DNA from: an uncultured Ruminococcus sp.
GTDB taxonomy: Bacteria; Bacillota; Clostridia; Oscillospirales; CAG-272
Length of the DNA: 17,401 nt
Assembly (NCBI GenBank): GCA_902766575.1
Contig: CACXED010000025.1
Span: 1 to 17,401, forward strand
Direction of reading: 5' to 3'
Shown here: positions 1 to 7,405 of the stretch, one piece after another
Layout of the letters: each line of letters opens with the position of its first letter
Numbering within the stretch: the first letter of the stretch is position 1
Notes under the pieces: model-generated
Told to the model about the DNA's origin: nothing
The model's database searches: none
Seen by the model: the letters and a program-made list of their open reading frames with translations, nothing else
Position numbers and translations under genes: made by a program

Positions 1-789
1 GTCGGGTATCACCGTCGAGAGCGCGTCGAGCGCCTTGATCGAGCGTCTGACCTTATCGAGCGCCGCCGTGCCCTTGTCGTTCTGATAGAGCGCGGTGTAG
101 ACAAGATTCGAGAGCTTTACGATCTTCTCCCGGTTCTGGAGCTGAGAGCGCCTTTTTTCAAGCTGCTCCTCCTCGTCGGGACGGAGGTTAGCCGCTTCGA
201 TCTCGTCGATCTGGAATTTCAGAAATTCGGAGCGCTGAGCCTTTTCGCGCTCGTTTTTCGAGAGCTCGGAGATCCTGCGGTTCAGCTCGCAGAAGCGGTC
301 GTAGCTCTTTTCGTAGGCGGAAAGCTCGTTCTGGATGCCCGCGAACTCGTCGAGACAGCCGATATGCCGCTCGGGATCGAGCAGCGCGATGTTGTCGTGC
401 TGACCGTGTATCCCGATCAGCAGCGCCGCCGCGCTTCTCTGAAGCGAGAGCGGAATTGTCCGCCCGTTGACCCTGACGCTCGACTTGCCCGAGGAGCTTA
501 TCGTCCGGGTTATCATCAGCATACCGTCCTCGTCGGGCGAAAGTCCGAGCTCGGCGAGCCTTTCCGACGTCTGCGAGTCAAGCTCGAACACCGCCGACAC
601 TATCGCCGAGTCCTCGCCGCTGCGGATGAGCTCCCGCGACTGCTTGGCTCCGAGTATCAGTCCGATGCTGTCGATTATTATCGACTTTCCGGCTCCGGTC
701 TCTCCGGTCAGGACGGTAAAGCCGTCCGAAAAGTCTATGTCCGCGGATTTTATCACCGCGATGTTCTCGATGTGGAGAGACGTCAGCAT
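1..789 (-). CDS. recN: DNA repair protein RecN, N-terminal part (runs off left edge)
   Basis: RecN is an SMC-like ATPase that acts early in recombinational repair of double-strand breaks. The first 263 codons are present, against a usual family length of about 550-570 residues; the rest lies beyond the left edge. The start ATG at 789 is preceded by GGGGTGA about six bases upstream and lies 20 bases after the argR stop. The translation opens MLTSLHIENIAVIKS, carries a Walker A loop GETGAGKS at residues 29-36, then the HGQHD motif (RecN Q-loop region), and enters a charged Glu/Lys/Arg-rich coiled coil. The argR-recN pairing is classic in Firmicutes and supports the call. The ATPase head is intact in the visible part. 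It is probably the last or near-last gene of the nusB-initiated operon. Confidence 0.95.
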   Translation of the reverse strand, partial: MLTSLHIENIAVIKSADIDFSDGFTVLTGETGAGKSIIIDSIGLILGAKQSRELIRSGEDSAIVSAVFELDSQTSERLAELGLSPDEDGMLMITRTISSSGKSSVRVNGRTIPLSLQRSAAALLIGIHGQHDNIALLDPERHIGCLDEFAGIQNELSAYEKSYDRFCELNRRISELSKNEREKAQRSEFLKFQIDEIEAANLRPDEEEQLEKRRSQLQNREKIVKLSNLVYTALYQNDKGTAALDKVRRSIKALDALSTVIPD

Positions 790-809
790 AAAGCTCACCC
801 CGCTTTCTT

Positions 810-1268
810 TCAGATATGTCTGCCGCAGATCTCGCGCAGCTCGGCGATGAGCGCCGCCGCGGATTCGTTTGTGCGCATAACTATCAGGATTGTGTCGTCT
901 CCGGCGACGCTTCCGACGATATCGTCGCGTCCCATCGAGTCGATAGCCGCAGCCGCGCCCTGAGCCATTCCCGAGCAGGTCTTTACGACGGCGATGTTAT
1001 TCGCGCTGTCGACGCCCGTGACCGTCTCGACGAGCAGATTGCGGAATTTGGTGCTTATATTATTCTCCTCACGGTGAGGGAGCGCGTATTTGTACTTACC
1101 GCCCGCTCCGGCGACCTTGACGAGCTTGAGCTCCCGGATATCGCGCGAGATTGTCGCCTGAGTCACCATATAGCCCTTGCTCTGAAGCCTTGCCGAGAGA
1201 TCCTCCTGCGTTTCGATCTCATTTTCGCTTATCAGCGCGATAATTTCGTTCTGCCGGTTGTACTTCAT
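810..1268 (-). CDS. argR: Arginine repressor ArgR/AhrC
   Basis: This 152-residue protein is the arginine-responsive transcription factor, which forms hexamers, represses arginine biosynthesis and in Bacillus activates catabolism. The N-terminal winged-helix domain occupies about residues 1-65, with the recognition region QATISRDIRELKLVKV at 37-52. The C-terminal oligomerisation and arginine-binding domain has GMAQGAAAAID at 100-110 and the ligand-binding GDD at 123-125. Length and motifs are normal for the family. The ATG at 1268 has an AAGGAG ribosome binding site eight bases upstream and follows the nadK stop by 19 bases. Its own gene sits in a housekeeping operon next to recN; I found no convincing ARG box in this window, so its targets lie elsewhere. 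The CarB part of the fusion at the right end belongs to a pathway ArgR often controls, but that promoter is not visible. Confidence 0.97.
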   Translation of the reverse strand: MKYNRQNEIIALISENEIETQEDLSARLQSKGYMVTQATISRDIRELKLVKVAGAGGKYKYALPHREENNISTKFRNLLVETVTGVDSANNIAVVKTCSGMAQGAAAAIDSMGRDDIVGSVAGDDTILIVMRTNESAAALIAELREICGRHI

Positions 1269-1287
1269 TCATCTTTCTCCTTGACAA

Positions 1288-2133
1288 TTATATTTCAGCC
1301 ATCTTATGACGGAGTATTTCGTAAAAGCCGCCGTCCTTCAGTCTTATAAAGCCGACTCTCAGCGGCGAACGCCTGAGTCTGACGCTCTCGCCCGGACAGA
1401 GACTGTAATTCTCGCAGCCGTCGACGCAGAGTATCATCCGCTCTGCGCCGCGGGTCACGTTGCGCATCTCGAGCTCCGAGCCGGCTGAAAAGACTATCGG
1501 CGTGGCGTTGAGCGAGTGCGAGCAGATCGGCGTGGCTATCATCGCGTCCATCCTCGGGTCGACGACGGCTCCTCCCGCCGACAGCGAATACGCCGTAGAG
1601 CCGGTCGGCGTCGAGATTATCAGCCCGTCGGCGCGATAGCGGTTGACCGGCTTTTTGTCGCAGAGCAGCTCGATCTCGACCATCTGAAAGGGCGTCTCGC
1701 CGCCGAGCACCGCGTCGTTGAGCGCAAAGCTCTTTTTGATCCCGCCGTCCGAGTCAAGCTCGGTCTCGAGCATCATTCTCTGCTCGATATGAAAATCTCC
1801 GCCGAGCAGCCGGTCGAGCAGTCCGAGCTCGTCAAGCTCAAGCTCCGCCATATAGCCCACCCTGCCGAGATTTATCCCGAGCAGCGGTATTCCCGCCGGA
1901 GCGCAGCTCCGCGCCGCTTCGAGTATCGTTCCGTCGCCGCCGAGCACGATCATCGCTTCCGGCTCGGAAAAGAGCCGCCCGTCACCGACGACCTCAACTC
2001 CGGGCAGGACGTGAGCGCCGAATTTGCTCCCGGCTAAAAGCCTCGCTCTCCCGGCGAGAGCCGAAACGACCTTTTTCGTCCCGCAAAGCTCGGGGTCTTT
2101 TTCGGGATTTGGATAGATTCCGATGATATTCAC
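1288..2133 (-). CDS. nadK: NAD kinase (ATP-NAD kinase)
   Basis: NAD kinase phosphorylates NAD to NADP in the cytoplasm, usually with ATP or polyphosphate. The 281-residue product has the diagnostic GGDGT at 65-69, the NLGRVGY segment at 88-94 and PTGSTAYS at 176-183, all in the expected order and spacing. The start is GTG at 2133; the nearby ATG codons at about 2137-2140 are in a frame that meets a stop at once, so they are not alternatives. An AAAGG element lies roughly 11 bases upstream, a moderate ribosome binding site. It lies between tlyA and argR, the standard clostridial order. The 73-base leader between tlyA and this gene contains a 7-bp inverted repeat described separately. No missing residues noted. 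Confidence 0.96.
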   Translation of the reverse strand: MNIIGIYPNPEKDPELCGTKKVVSALAGRARLLAGSKFGAHVLPGVEVVGDGRLFSEPEAMIVLGGDGTILEAARSCAPAGIPLLGINLGRVGYMAELELDELGLLDRLLGGDFHIEQRMMLETELDSDGGIKKSFALNDAVLGGETPFQMVEIELLCDKKPVNRYRADGLIISTPTGSTAYSLSAGGAVVDPRMDAMIATPICSHSLNATPIVFSAGSELEMRNVTRGAERMILCVDGCENYSLCPGESVRLRRSPLRVGFIRLKDGGFYEILRHKMAEI

Positions 2134-2162
2134 GTCATCATGACCTTTCTGTCAGCAGAATT

Positions 2163-2203
2163 GTTCGCCAAAGCGTCATCAAAATGTCTGAAAACAGGCG
2201 AAC
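2163..2203. repeat. Inverted repeat in the tlyA-nadK gap
   Basis: GTTCGCC at 2163-2169 is exactly complementary to GGCGAAC at 2197-2203, with a 27-base loop between. It occupies the middle of the 73-base gap before nadK, the largest gap inside the leftward operon. It could form a weak hairpin in the polycistronic mRNA. There is no T-run after it, so it is not a standard terminator, and seven pairs with a long loop may be chance. Confidence 0.35.
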
Positions 2204-2206
2204 GGC

Positions 2207-2977
2207 TCAATTATATACAATCTGTTTTATCAAAGCGCGGTCAAAGCCGCCGCTCTCTCCGAACAGCGCGAGGTATTCCCGGTTGCCGTCGCCGCCCTCG
2301 ATAGGCGATACGGTCAGTCCCTCGCAGTAAAGTCCCTCGGTTTCCGCCGCGTCAAGCACGCTCTCGATCGCGCCGACATGATATGCGCGGTCCTTTACGA
2401 TACCGTGCTTGTCGAGCGCCGCGCGTCCCGCTTCGAACTGCGGCTTTATAAGCGCGACGAATTTTCCGTCCGGAGCGAGTATCGACCTCACCGCGTGAAC
2501 TATCAGCGTCAGCGAGATGAACGACACGTCGCAGACGGCGAGCTCACAGCTCCCGCCGATCTGCTCGGGCGTAAGATATCGCGCGTTCATGCTCTCAAAG
2601 GAAGTAACGCGCGGATCTTCGGCGAGCCTTTCGTCGAGCTGAGCCCGACCGACGTCAATACAGCGGACGCGCCCGGCTCCCCTCTGTAAAAGGCAGTCGG
2701 TGAAGCCCCCTGTCGAGGCTCCGATATCCACCGCGTCGAGCCCGGTCACGTCGAGCCCGAAGCGATCGAGCGCCGCTTCTAACTTCAATCCCCCGCGGCT
2801 CACGTATTTCAGCCCTCCCGAGACGACGATTTCAGGCGGCGCGCTCTCATCGACCGAAAAGGACGGCTTTGTCACAACTCTGCCGCCGATGCTGACCGAG
2901 CCCTCCCGGATGAGTCTCTGAGCCGTCTCCCGGCTCCTTGCGAGCTTTTTCTCGGTAAGATATAGGTCGAGTCTCAT
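2207..2977 (-). CDS. tlyA: TlyA-family rRNA (cytidine-2'-O)-methyltransferase
   Basis: TlyA enzymes 2'-O-methylate cytidines in 16S and/or 23S rRNA using S-adenosylmethionine; older records call them haemolysins. The 256-residue product has an N-terminal S4 RNA-binding domain (about 1-60), the linker SRGGLKL at 60-66, then a Rossmann methyltransferase fold with the SAM loop DIGASTGGFTD at 84-94, CDVSFISL at 149-156 and LIKPQFE at 177-183. This is the full-length family form. The ATG at 2977 begins one base after the TGA of the upstream DUF212 gene, with no clear ribosome binding site, so translation is probably coupled. The position between an isoprenoid block and nadK is standard in Clostridia, except that dxs, commonly just upstream, is missing here. 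Whether it modifies one or both rRNAs cannot be told from sequence. Confidence 0.94.
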   Translation of the reverse strand: MRLDLYLTEKKLARSRETAQRLIREGSVSIGGRVVTKPSFSVDESAPPEIVVSGGLKYVSRGGLKLEAALDRFGLDVTGLDAVDIGASTGGFTDCLLQRGAGRVRCIDVGRAQLDERLAEDPRVTSFESMNARYLTPEQIGGSCELAVCDVSFISLTLIVHAVRSILAPDGKFVALIKPQFEAGRAALDKHGIVKDRAYHVGAIESVLDAAETEGLYCEGLTVSPIEGGDGNREYLALFGESGGFDRALIKQIVYN

Positions 2978-2978
2978 C

Positions 2979-3431
2979 TCAGAATACCGGAACCAGAAGC
3001 GGTATTACGATCCCGAACGTCGCTCCGACCAGCACCTGAAGCGGCGTGTGTCCGATGAGCTCCTTGAGATGCTTTTCAAGGTATCGCGTGTCGCCCTTTG
3101 AGAGGTCGTCGGCGATGTGGTTGAGCACCTTTGCCTGCTCTCCGGCGGCTCGCCTGACTCCGGCGGCGTCGTACATCACTATGAACGCCAGCACGAACGC
3201 CAGTGCAAAGCCTATCGACTTCGTACCGTACAGCTTCGCCGTAGCGACGACCATCGCGCAGACCGTCGCCGAGTGCGACGACGGCATTCCGCCCGACGAC
3301 ATCACAACCGAAAAGCTGAACGAGCGGTTCTTCGCGATATACGCCACGCATTTTATGAACTGCGCTCCGAACCATCCGATAAAGGCGCAGATCAGAACGT
3401 AATTTGTGAAAAATCCTTTAATATAATCCAT
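2979..3431 (-). CDS. DUF212 / divergent PAP2 family membrane protein (YuiD-like)
   Basis: A 150-residue integral membrane protein of the DUF212 family, a small circularly divergent relative of PAP2 lipid phosphatases. Features are hydrophobic segments near residues 9-31, 72-88 and 132-148, the PAP2-like SSGGMPSSHSATV at 45-57 with catalytic-type PSSH at 50-53, the conserved YDAAGVRRAAGEQAKVLN at 87-104, and GHTPLQV at 127-133. The PSSH and HTP motifs suggest phosphatase chemistry, but no substrate is established for the family. It sits 14 bases after ispA, with GAGG about 12 bases before its ATG, and one base before tlyA. Next to a prenyl diphosphate synthase, a role in polyprenyl phosphate metabolism is a reasonable inference. 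It occupies the place where dxs is often found in related genomes. Confidence 0.88.
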   Translation of the reverse strand: MDYIKGFFTNYVLICAFIGWFGAQFIKCVAYIAKNRSFSFSVVMSSGGMPSSHSATVCAMVVATAKLYGTKSIGFALAFVLAFIVMYDAAGVRRAAGEQAKVLNHIADDLSKGDTRYLEKHLKELIGHTPLQVLVGATFGIVIPLLVPVF

Positions 3432-3445
3432 TATATGCCGTTTCC

Positions 3446-4348
3446 TCAGTTATTGCGCGAAAGCAGACTTTCAGCGAGAGCCGCAAGCGCTTCGCTGCCC
3501 GGAAATCCGGATATAGCGCCGACCGCGCGGCTCGTAAGCTCTTTTGCGTAGGCTCTCGCCTCGGGTATCGTCATGAAGGACAGGAAGGTGGTCTTGTGCG
3601 ACTCCGCGTCGCTTCCGACCGGCTTTCCGAGCGTCTCGGTGCTTCCGGTGACGTCGAGAATATCGTCCTCGATCTGGAAGGCCCGTCCGATCCCCATCGA
3701 ATATTCCACCGCCGCTTTTTCGAGCCGTTCCGACGCTCCCCCGGCGATGCAGCCGAGCAGCGACGCGCAGCGTATCAGTTCTCCGGTCTTGAGCGACTGG
3801 AGCCGCTTGAGCGTCTCAAAGCCGAAGCGCGTGCTCTCTCCCTCGAGGTCGAGCACCTGGCCGCCGACCATCCCCGACGCTCCGGCGCACTCAGCCATCA
3901 GCCTGACCGCACGGCAGTTCTGCCCGGGAGAGGCGAGCTCATTCCCGGCCGCCGTTTCGAACGCCTTTGTCAGCAGCGCGTCCCCGGCGAGCAGAGCGTT
4001 TGCGTAGCCGAACACCTTATGGCTCGTCGGCTTTCCGCGCCGGAGATCGTCGTTATCCATGCAGGGCAGATCGTCGTGTATCAGCGAGTAGGTGTGTATC
4101 ATCTCGACCGCGCAGGCGTAGGGCATCGCGCGCCCGTAGGCTTCGTCAGCGTCCGAGCCGTTCTCAGCCGCTGCGAGCCTTGCGAACTCGAGCGTCAGAA
4201 AGGGTCTGAGCCGCTTTCCGCCCGCCATAAGGCTGTACCTCATCGCGTCGAAGATGACGCCGAATTCCGGGTCGGTCTCGCCGACATATCCCAAAAGAGC
4301 ACTCTCGACCTCAGCCGCGTCGGCTTTCATCAGTTCCTTGATTTCCAT
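3446..4348 (-). CDS. ispA: Short-chain polyprenyl (geranyl/farnesyl) diphosphate synthase
   Basis: This enzyme condenses isopentenyl diphosphate with allylic diphosphates to make farnesyl diphosphate, the precursor of undecaprenyl phosphate and quinones. The 300-residue protein has GGKRLRP at 43-49, the first aspartate-rich motif DDLPCMD at 92-98 (the DDxxxxD form typical of bacterial FPP synthases), GGQVLDL at 162-168, the KTGE segment at 187-190, and the second motif DDILD at 228-232. Length and motifs are normal. The ATG at 4348 follows the xseB stop by six bases and has a poor ribosome binding site; an in-frame Met at residue 7 (4330) is preceded by AAGGA and could be the real start. The gene belongs to the nusB-recN operon. 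Product chain length cannot be decided from the sequence, though FPP synthase is most likely. Confidence 0.95.
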   Translation of the reverse strand: MEIKELMKADAAEVESALLGYVGETDPEFGVIFDAMRYSLMAGGKRLRPFLTLEFARLAAAENGSDADEAYGRAMPYACAVEMIHTYSLIHDDLPCMDNDDLRRGKPTSHKVFGYANALLAGDALLTKAFETAAGNELASPGQNCRAVRLMAECAGASGMVGGQVLDLEGESTRFGFETLKRLQSLKTGELIRCASLLGCIAGGASERLEKAAVEYSMGIGRAFQIEDDILDVTGSTETLGKPVGSDAESHKTTFLSFMTIPEARAYAKELTSRAVGAISGFPGSEALAALAESLLSRNN

Positions 4349-4354
4349 TTTGAT

Positions 4355-4591
4355 TCAGCTCTGTGGCGTGAAGTCCTGCGCGCAGGGCTTGCCGTCCTCT
4401 CCTTTTGTGAGTATCCTGACTTTCTGCTCTGCGGCGTCGAGCTTGCCCGAGCAGAGCTTTACAAGTCCTACGCCCTCCTCGAACAGCGCCAGCGACTTAT
4501 CGAGCGGCGCGTCTCCTCCGTCGAGCGCGCGCACGATCTCCTCGAGCCTTGAGAGCGCTTCCTCAAAGGTGGGTTCTTTTTTCTGTGCCAT
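4355..4591 (-). CDS. xseB: Exodeoxyribonuclease VII small subunit
   Basis: XseB binds XseA in several copies to form exonuclease VII, which degrades single-stranded DNA into oligonucleotides. The protein starts MAQKKEPTFEEALSRLEEIV and carries the family pattern of two helices with an FEEAL...LE.IV...L..G...L..SL..FE.G segment. I place the start at the ATG at 4591, giving 78 residues, because GAAAGGA lies about nine bases upstream and the product then begins as family members do. An in-frame ATG at 4636, which overlaps the xseA stop as ATGA, would add 15 residues (MIKAGLILPAKGNIL) with no family counterpart. Either way it is translated directly after xseA, which suits subunit stoichiometry. 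Confidence 0.93.
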   Translation of the reverse strand: MAQKKEPTFEEALSRLEEIVRALDGGDAPLDKSLALFEEGVGLVKLCSGKLDAAEQKVRILTKGEDGKPCAQDFTPQS

Positions 4592-4632
4592 CAGTATATT
4601 TCCTTTCGCCGGCAGTATCAAGCCGGCTTTGA

Positions 4633-5889
4633 TCATTTTTCGTCTCTAATTATCTCCATTACCTCGCCGCGGACTCTGCCGTCGGAGGTTCGGAGCAGGA
4701 ATTTGTCCCCGGTTTCGAGCTGAACGACGCTCTTGACAAGCTCTCCGTCCTCGGTAAACACCGCCGCGTATCCGCGCGAGATCACCGACATCGGGTTCAG
4801 CGCTTCGAGCGACGCCGTCAGCGAGGAAAAATCCGCTCTCTTTGCCGACAGCCCGAGCTTCATTTGCGACTCGAGCTCGTTCGTGAGCGCCAGCAGAGCC
4901 ATCCGCTTATCGTCGACGAAATTCTTCGGCGAGGTCAGCGCGCGGCTCGATGCGAGCTCCGAGAGCTCCTCGCGCCCGGCTTTGATCCTTCTTGTCAGCG
5001 CGAGCTCCATGTGGGAGACGATATTGCCGATCCTGCGTCCGAGCTCGGCAGCGTCCGGGACGGCGAGCTCAGCCGCGGCAGAGGGAGTCGGCGCTCTCAT
5101 ATCCGCGGCAAAATCGCAGATCGTGAAGTCGGTCTCGTGTCCGACCGCAGAGATTATCGGTATCTCGCAGTCGGCTATCGTCCGCGCCAGCCTTTCGCTG
5201 TTGAACGCCCAGAGATCCTCTATCGAGCCGCCTCCGCGCCCGATTATTATAAGGTCGACCGCGAACTCGCTCTTTTCCGGCTGCGAGTCGAAAAAGCTGA
5301 CACCTGCGCAGAGCTGCTCCTCCGCGCCCTCTCCCTGCACGAGCGAGGGATAGAGTATCAGCTCCGCGAGCGGGAAACGCCTTTTTGTGATGTTGATGAT
5401 ATCCCTCACCGCCGCTCCGGTCGGAGAGGTTATCACGCCGATTTTCAGCGGCAGTCCCGGGAGCGGACGCTTTCTGTCCTCGTCGAAAAGTCCCTCTGCG
5501 GCGAGCTTTCGCTTGAGCTGCTCAAAGGCGACATAGAGGCTTCCGATTCCGTCCGGCTCCATCGAGTCGACGTAAATCTGATACTGTCCGCTCTTTGAGA
5601 ACGCCGAGACCCGACCGTGGACGATTACCTTCATGCCGTTCTCGGGCAGGAATTTCAGCTTTGCCGCCGACGAGCGGAACATCACCGCCTGTATCACTCC
5701 GTCCTCGTCCTTGAGCGTGAAATAGAGGTGTCCGGTGCGGTAGTGATTGGTGAAATTCGAAATCTCTCCGCGGATATAAATCGACGAGAGTATCCGGTCG
5801 GATTCGAGCAGCTGCTTTATATAGGCGTTGACCTGACCGACGGTAAGCACCGCGCGCCGGTCTCTCTGATTTACTCCCGAGCCGTCCAA
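4633..5889 (-). CDS. xseA: Exodeoxyribonuclease VII large subunit
   Basis: XseA is the catalytic subunit of exonuclease VII. The 418-residue product has an N-terminal OB-fold domain (about 13-112, LTVGQVNAYIKQLLESD onward), then the catalytic core with IGVITSPTGAAVRDI at 150-164, GRGGGSIEDLW at 217-227 and GHETDFTICD at 250-259, followed by a helical segment and a C-terminal region with MSVISRGYA. The start codon is TTG at 5889, inside the last 19 bases of the upstream TsaD-like gene. AGGAGG (plus-strand CCTCCT at 5900-5905), ten bases upstream, decides this start; no ATG is available nearby. The overlap and unusual initiator suggest coupled and possibly dampened translation. Domains are complete. 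Confidence 0.95.
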   Translation of the reverse strand: MDGSGVNQRDRRAVLTVGQVNAYIKQLLESDRILSSIYIRGEISNFTNHYRTGHLYFTLKDEDGVIQAVMFRSSAAKLKFLPENGMKVIVHGRVSAFSKSGQYQIYVDSMEPDGIGSLYVAFEQLKRKLAAEGLFDEDRKRPLPGLPLKIGVITSPTGAAVRDIINITKRRFPLAELILYPSLVQGEGAEEQLCAGVSFFDSQPEKSEFAVDLIIIGRGGGSIEDLWAFNSERLARTIADCEIPIISAVGHETDFTICDFAADMRAPTPSAAAELAVPDAAELGRRIGNIVSHMELALTRRIKAGREELSELASSRALTSPKNFVDDKRMALLALTNELESQMKLGLSAKRADFSSLTASLEALNPMSVISRGYAAVFTEDGELVKSVVQLETGDKFLLRTSDGRVRGEVMEIIRDEK

Positions 5890-6860
5890 AATCCGAAGCC
5901 CTCCTCAGCCGCCGCGGTCAGGAGAGCGATCCCCGCCGCGTTGTCGCTCGAAAATCTCGGCTCGGCGAAATGAAGCGCAGTTCTTCTTCCGAGCTCGGAT
6001 CTCAGCATATTTTTAATTATCGAGTTGCTCATGACCCCTCCGGCGTAGAGCACCGGAAGCCTGCCGAGACTGTCGAGCGCGTTCTCTGTCAGCTTCACGA
6101 GCGTTCTTCCGACAAAGTCGAGCACGTACGCCGCGATATATTCGCGCGCTCTGCCCTCTCTGATAAGCCCCTCGACCTTATTTTCAAGTCCCGAGAGATT
6201 GCACTCAAAGCCCTTGACCGAGACGCCGCTGCGCTCGATTCTTTCACTGTTCGCGAGCGCCAGCTCCTCTAACCTCGCGCCGCAGGGAAAGGTCAGCCCG
6301 AGCTTCACGCCCGAGCGGTCGATCGCCTGTCCGGCGTTCAGGTCGAGCGTCCCGCCGAGCTTTTCTATTCTGAAATAGTTATTCTCTGGTCTCACGAGCA
6401 GCAGCTCTGTCGTCCCGCCCGAGACGTGAAAGGCTAAAAACTCGCCGTCGAGCAGCTCCTTCGCGCCGCTTGACCAGACCGCAGCCATCACGTGTCCCGC
6501 CTGATGCGAAAAATGGTGCAGCGGCTTCTTTATCCCGCCCGCGAGCGTCGACGCCGCTGCGGCTCCGACCGAAAAGCAGGGCATATACGAGCCCTCGACG
6601 TCCCGCGGAGTCGCCGAGACTCCGACCGCGATGAGCTTTTCAGGCTCGATATCCGCGAACGCCTCAGCCGTCACCGACGGCAGGTTCTTGACGTGCGCGA
6701 AAACCGCGTCGGACTGTCTGAGTCCGCGCTCGCCCTCCGAGACGGTCAGGAGCCGCTTGACGTTCGAGCGGAACTCGCCGACCGATGCGTCGAACAGCGA
6801 CGCCGAGGTCGTATAGTTCGAGGTGTCGATGCCGATATAGAGCCGGGCGCTCCCGCTCAT
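5871..6860 (-). CDS. TsaD/Kae1-like (ASKHA-fold, former M22) paralogue in the nusB-xseA operon
   Basis: A 329-residue protein of the TsaD/Kae1/Gcp fold, an actin-like ATPase superfamily. Visible motifs are GIDTSNYTTSASL at 10-22 (phosphate-1 strand), HQAGH at 119-123 matching the metal-binding HxxxH, VSGGTTELL at 146-154, GQAID at 177-181, AGGVMSNS at 273-280 and SSDNAAG at 304-310. It differs from genuine TsaD, which has SGGHT, GEAFD and longer N-terminal motifs; here the loop His is Thr, and the sequence is about 10-20 residues shorter than usual TsaD. It therefore looks like a clostridial paralogue and not the enzyme that makes the t6A tRNA modification, although it keeps the metal ligands. 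It overlaps nusB by four bases (ATGA) and xseA by 19. The true function is unknown; the old peptidase label is not supported. Confidence 0.85.
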   Translation of the reverse strand: MSGSARLYIGIDTSNYTTSASLFDASVGEFRSNVKRLLTVSEGERGLRQSDAVFAHVKNLPSVTAEAFADIEPEKLIAVGVSATPRDVEGSYMPCFSVGAAAASTLAGGIKKPLHHFSHQAGHVMAAVWSSGAKELLDGEFLAFHVSGGTTELLLVRPENNYFRIEKLGGTLDLNAGQAIDRSGVKLGLTFPCGARLEELALANSERIERSGVSVKGFECNLSGLENKVEGLIREGRAREYIAAYVLDFVGRTLVKLTENALDSLGRLPVLYAGGVMSNSIIKNMLRSELGRRTALHFAEPRFSSDNAAGIALLTAAAEEGFGFWTARE

Positions 6861-7306
6861 TTATCGCACTCCCGGTCGGGCAGCGATCTTGCGATGGTGT
6901 TGAGCACTCCGTTGATGAAGCCCGAAGCCTTTTCGTCGTCGAATTTCTTTGCGAGCTCGACCGCTTCGTTGAGCGCGACGCGCTTTGGCACGTCGCCGAT
7001 ATTCATCATCTCGTAGACGCAGAGCCGCATAATCGAAAGCGAGGTCTTTGAAAGTCGCGAGAGACTCCAGCCTACCGCTGCGGACGCGATCTTTTCGTCG
7101 AGCAGCTCCTGATTTTCGTCGACTCCGAAAAAGACCTTGCGGATATAGTCGATCTGCTCGCCGAATTCAGCCTCGGAATTTTCAATCTCGTGCGCCCAGA
7201 AGCCGTCGGCGGGCTCGTCCTTTGAGAAGGTCCGCGCGAAAATCAGTTCAAAGGCGAATTCACGCGCCTTGACTCGGGTGTTCACTGTCTTGTTGGTGTC
7301 TTCCAT
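6857..7306 (-). CDS. nusB: Transcription antitermination factor NusB
   Basis: NusB, with NusE (ribosomal protein S10), binds boxA RNA and keeps RNA polymerase processive on rRNA operons. The 149-residue all-helical product has the family N-terminal helix TRVKAREFAFELIFA and the conserved C-terminal block with L.IMRL..YEM, a Pro, LNEAVELAKKF and FINGVLN. Length is normal. ATG at 7306 is preceded by AGAGG seven bases upstream. It is the first gene of the leftward operon, with a strong promoter at 7396-7424 and a leader of about 80 bases. It overlaps the next gene by four bases. Nothing is missing. Confidence 0.95.
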   Translation of the reverse strand: MEDTNKTVNTRVKAREFAFELIFARTFSKDEPADGFWAHEIENSEAEFGEQIDYIRKVFFGVDENQELLDEKIASAAVGWSLSRLSKTSLSIMRLCVYEMMNIGDVPKRVALNEAVELAKKFDDEKASGFINGVLNTIARSLPDRECDK

Positions 7307-7376
7307 AATTTCCTCTTTAGATAAGATATTTGAATATTTGCCGCTTCAGGAATCTTTCTCCGGCGGTCAAGCGTTT

Positions 7377-7405
7377 TTGAAAGCATACATATAATATTAT
7401 ACAAT
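7377..7405 (+). promoter_or_regulatory. Predicted sigma-A promoter of the M23 peptidase gene
   Basis: TTGAAA at 7377-7382 and TACAAT at 7400-7405 are each one mismatch from consensus, with 17 bases between. The start site would be near 7412, giving a leader of about 108 bases. Polymerase bound here would cover the nusB promoter, so the two are probably mutually exclusive even though the transcripts do not overlap. Confidence 0.65.

Noticed and set aside
2207..2260. TATAAT near the end of tlyA as an internal promoter for nadK-argR-recN
   Set aside because: No -35 box stands at 16-18 bases; the nearest TTGA motifs are 12 and 23 bases away, and there is no TGn extension.
2207..2977. Haemolysin role for tlyA
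   Set aside because: The S4 plus SAM-binding methyltransferase layout identifies an rRNA modifying enzyme; there is no secretion signal or membrane segment.
4592..4636. Upstream ATG for xseB giving 93 residues
   Set aside because: It adds a segment without family counterpart and has no ribosome binding site, whereas the ATG at 4591 has GAAAGGA at suitable spacing.
5871..6860. O-sialoglycoprotein endopeptidase activity for the TsaD-like protein
   Set aside because: That label is a historical error for this superfamily; the sequence shows an actin-like ATP-binding fold, not a protease active site.
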